This document shows positions 4,931 to 6,436 of a stretch of 6,436 bases of DNA, in pieces. Where the stretch lies: assembly GCA_030666985.1 (NCBI GenBank), contig DAOUWT010000159.1, forward strand, positions 1-6,436. The letters run 5' to 3'. The translations under genes were made by a program, and so were the position numbers. The notes under the pieces were generated by a model. It was not told the origin of the DNA. It did no database searches and saw only the letters and a list, made by a program, of their open reading frames with translations. Source of the stretch: Chloroflexota bacterium. GTDB lineage: Bacteria > Chloroflexota > Anaerolineae > Anaerolineales > UBA11858. The number at the start of each line of letters is the position of its first letter. Within the stretch, counting starts at the first letter, position 1.

Positions 4931-6079
4931 ATGCGCATTGGAATGATGGTTGACACCTACCACCGTATGAGCGGGGTAACACATCACATTGCCCTCAACA
5001 AACAACACCTAGAAAAATTAGGGCATGAGGTATTCGTATTTACTTTTGGTGATGACAAACAATCTAAAAAAGAAGTAAAGGTCGTTTACTCTCCGATATT
5101 GCCATTGGGAAAAACCGGATTCGGACTCAGTCTGCGATATGCCCCACAGGCGAAAGACCTGCTCCAGACCATGGATGTGCTTCACCTCCACCATCCCTTC
5201 CTGAGCGGGCAATTGACCCTTCACTTTTCCAAACGGCATAGAACTCCGCTGATATTCACCAGCCACACCAGATACGACATTCACACTCAAGCCTACCTCC
5301 CTTTTCTTCCCAAAAGAACTGGTGAAACATTGTCTAAGGCTTATTTTCCACCCTTTTCCCTGAAGATGGATTTAGTGGTCGCTCCTTCCCTCGGTGCAAA
5401 ACGCTTCTTGGAAAATATTGGCGTTTCAGAGCACATAATCAAACACATCCCCAATGGGATTGATCTAGCTCCCTTCACAAACGTAAATAACCCCATCCTC
5501 TGCCATGAATTCGGATTTGGAACAGAAGATGCGATCCTAGTCTATGCCGGACGAGTTGCGCCAGAGAAAAACTTGTCTTTTCTAATACAAGCTTTTTCGG
5601 ATATGTCCAAAGATGAAAAACGAGCAAAGCTCCTCATAGTGGGAGAAGGCTCTGAGCTGAAAAGCTTAAAATCTCAAGTTCGAGACCTGGGGCTTGAAGA
5701 AAAAGTTTATTTTACCGGCTTTGCCCCCTATCAAGAGATTCCGCGTTATTTAGCCGCCGCCGATATATTCGTGACCGCTTCGGTCAGCGAAATACACCCT
5801 CTTTCAGTAATAGAGGCCCAAGCAGTAGGATTACCCGTCATAGGCATCACCTCTCCCGGAGTGGAAGATATTGTAGAAAATGAACAAACGGGGCTGCTAA
5901 CAAAACAAGAAAATCTACCAGCTTTCTCTGCCCTTATGGCTCGCTTGGTCAGGGAAGAAGAAACTCGCAAAAAAATGGGAATACGCGCCAAAACACGTTC
6001 CCAACGCTATGCCATCGAGCGGACGTCTGGCTTGCTACTTCGGGAGTACGAGCGATTGGTTGCTGAATTCGCTGAATAA
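4931..6079 (+). CDS. GT4-family glycosyltransferase, possibly diacylglycerol glucosyltransferase-like
   Basis: A 382-aa GT-B fold, family 4 retaining glycosyltransferase, which moves a sugar from a nucleotide-sugar donor. The N-terminal acceptor half begins MRIGMMVDTYHRMSGVTHHI and has HLHHPFLSG (85-93) and FTSHTRYD (109-116). These resemble the H-x-HHPF-x-G and TYHT segments of diacylglycerol alpha-glucosyltransferases, suggesting a lipid acceptor. The linker has NGID (175-178). The donor half has VYAGRVAPEKN with R208 and K213, which contact the donor diphosphate in this family, FTGF, and the E-x7-E motif SEIHPLSVIE with E287 and E295. There are no membrane spans; such enzymes usually attach peripherally to the membrane. 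AGGAGA five or so bases before the ATG fixes the start. The gene is transcribed alone, away from the membrane protein and plsY. GT4 is near certain; the lipid acceptor is inference. Confidence 0.87.
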   Translation: MRIGMMVDTYHRMSGVTHHIALNKQHLEKLGHEVFVFTFGDDKQSKKEVKVVYSPILPLGKTGFGLSLRYAPQAKDLLQTMDVLHLHHPFLSGQLTLHFSKRHRTPLIFTSHTRYDIHTQAYLPFLPKRTGETLSKAYFPPFSLKMDLVVAPSLGAKRFLENIGVSEHIIKHIPNGIDLAPFTNVNNPILCHEFGFGTEDAILVYAGRVAPEKNLSFLIQAFSDMSKDEKRAKLLIVGEGSELKSLKSQVRDLGLEEKVYFTGFAPYQEIPRYLAAADIFVTASVSEIHPLSVIEAQAVGLPVIGITSPGVEDIVENEQTGLLTKQENLPAFSALMARLVREEETRKKMGIRAKTRSQRYAIERTSGLLLREYERLVAEFAE

Positions 6080-6117
6080 GCACACACATTTTCGGGATGG
6101 TTCATTTTCTATGCTTT

Positions 6118-6436
6118 GTCCACGCTCAAGCTGGATCGCCAGATCCAGCGGGTAGCGTCCGGCGGAAGTGGCCTTCCCCCTCGAGCATTGGACACATCAC
6201 TTCCACGCTTGAGCTGGATCGCCAGATCCAGCAGGTGGCGTCCGGGGGAAGTGACCTTCCCCCTCGAGCATTGGACACATCATTCCCACGCTCTAGCTGG
6301 ATCGGCAGATCCGGCGGGTAGCGTCCGGGGGAAGTGACCTTCCCCCTCGAGCATTGGACACATCATTCCCACGCTCTAGCTGGATCGCCAGATCCAGCGG
6401 GTGGCGTCCGGCGGAAGTGACCTTCCCCCTCGAGCA
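6118..6436. repeat. 83-bp tandem repeat array, at least four units, runs off the window
   Basis: Units begin at 6121, 6204, 6287 and 6370, exactly 83 bp apart; the fourth is cut by the window edge. Each unit holds two hairpins: GCTGGATC-GCCA-GATCCAGC (6130-6149 in unit 1), and GGGGGAAG-TGAC-CTTCCCCC (6244-6263 in unit 2; units 1 and 4 have GGCGGAAG, one mispair). In unit 3 the first stem has GATCCGGC, which still pairs through a G-T(U) wobble. A conserved tail TCGAGCATTGGACACATCA follows. The period is not a multiple of three, and the open frames across it have no ribosome site, so it is almost certainly non-coding. It begins about 40 bases after the glycosyltransferase stop and may also act as its transcript end. 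Confidence 0.9.

Noticed and set aside
4761..4946. Plus-strand open frame of 61 codons before the glycosyltransferase
   Set aside because: It covers the promoter region and a heptamer array, overlaps the glycosyltransferase start and has no ribosome site or family likeness.
6097..6337. Two overlapping plus-strand open frames in the 83-bp array
   Set aside because: The period is not divisible by three, so the frames rotate through the units; both are open only because the repeat has few stops. No ribosome site is seen.
6118..6436. CRISPR array or integron attC array
   Set aside because: The units are nearly identical over the full 83 bp with no unique spacers or cassettes between them.

Overview
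The window looks like a piece of a bacterial genome, probably from an uncultured Chloroflexota (Anaerolineae-like) organism. That assignment is inference. It rests on a divergent PlsY, a multi-span membrane protein I cannot match to a familiar family, and spacers full of short degenerate heptamer/octamer arrays and nested palindromes of a kind I associate with that phylum. No rRNA, tRNA or marker gene fixes the taxonomy. Gene order is mixed-strand with wide spacers, so most genes appear to be transcribed singly. Both ends are cut: the left inside an ABC ATPase gene, the right inside a tandem repeat array.

Left part (1-1072): on the minus strand lies the first 149 codons of an ABC-transporter ATPase, followed by a spacer with a seven-copy 8-bp array. 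Next, also minus, comes a type II toxin-antitoxin locus that has lost its toxin: an intact 82-aa ribbon-helix-helix antitoxin overlaps by ATGA the start of a MazF/PemK-like toxin of which only the first seven or so codons and a C-terminal helix remain, fused out of frame. The spacer at 913-1072 carries divergent promoters for the antitoxin and the next gene.

Middle (1073-2867): two plus-strand genes, a C39-like papain-fold cysteine peptidase homologue without a signal peptide and an MBL-fold metallohydrolase with a full zinc-ligand set. The MBL gene has a strong promoter candidate and, in its predicted 5' leader, a perfect 35-bp palindrome whose arms are themselves palindromes.

Right-middle (2868-4717): two minus-strand genes, a PlsY-type acyl-phosphate:glycerol-3-phosphate acyltransferase with an altered glycine-rich loop and an eight- to nine-span membrane protein of unknown function. 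Between them is a 64-bp inverted-repeat element built like the MBL leader palindrome.

Right (4718-6436): a divergent spacer with heptamer arrays in opposite orientations, then a GT4 glycosyltransferase resembling diacylglycerol glucosyltransferases, then at least four copies of an 83-bp tandem repeat, each with two hairpins. PlsY (first step of phospholipid synthesis) and the GT4 enzyme (possible glycolipid synthesis) give the right half a loose membrane-lipid theme, but they are on opposite strands and not an operon.

I found no convincing new multi-gene system. The most distinctive signals are the internally deleted toxin with its surviving antitoxin, the two nested-palindrome elements, the period-7 arrays in the spacers and the structured 83-bp array.
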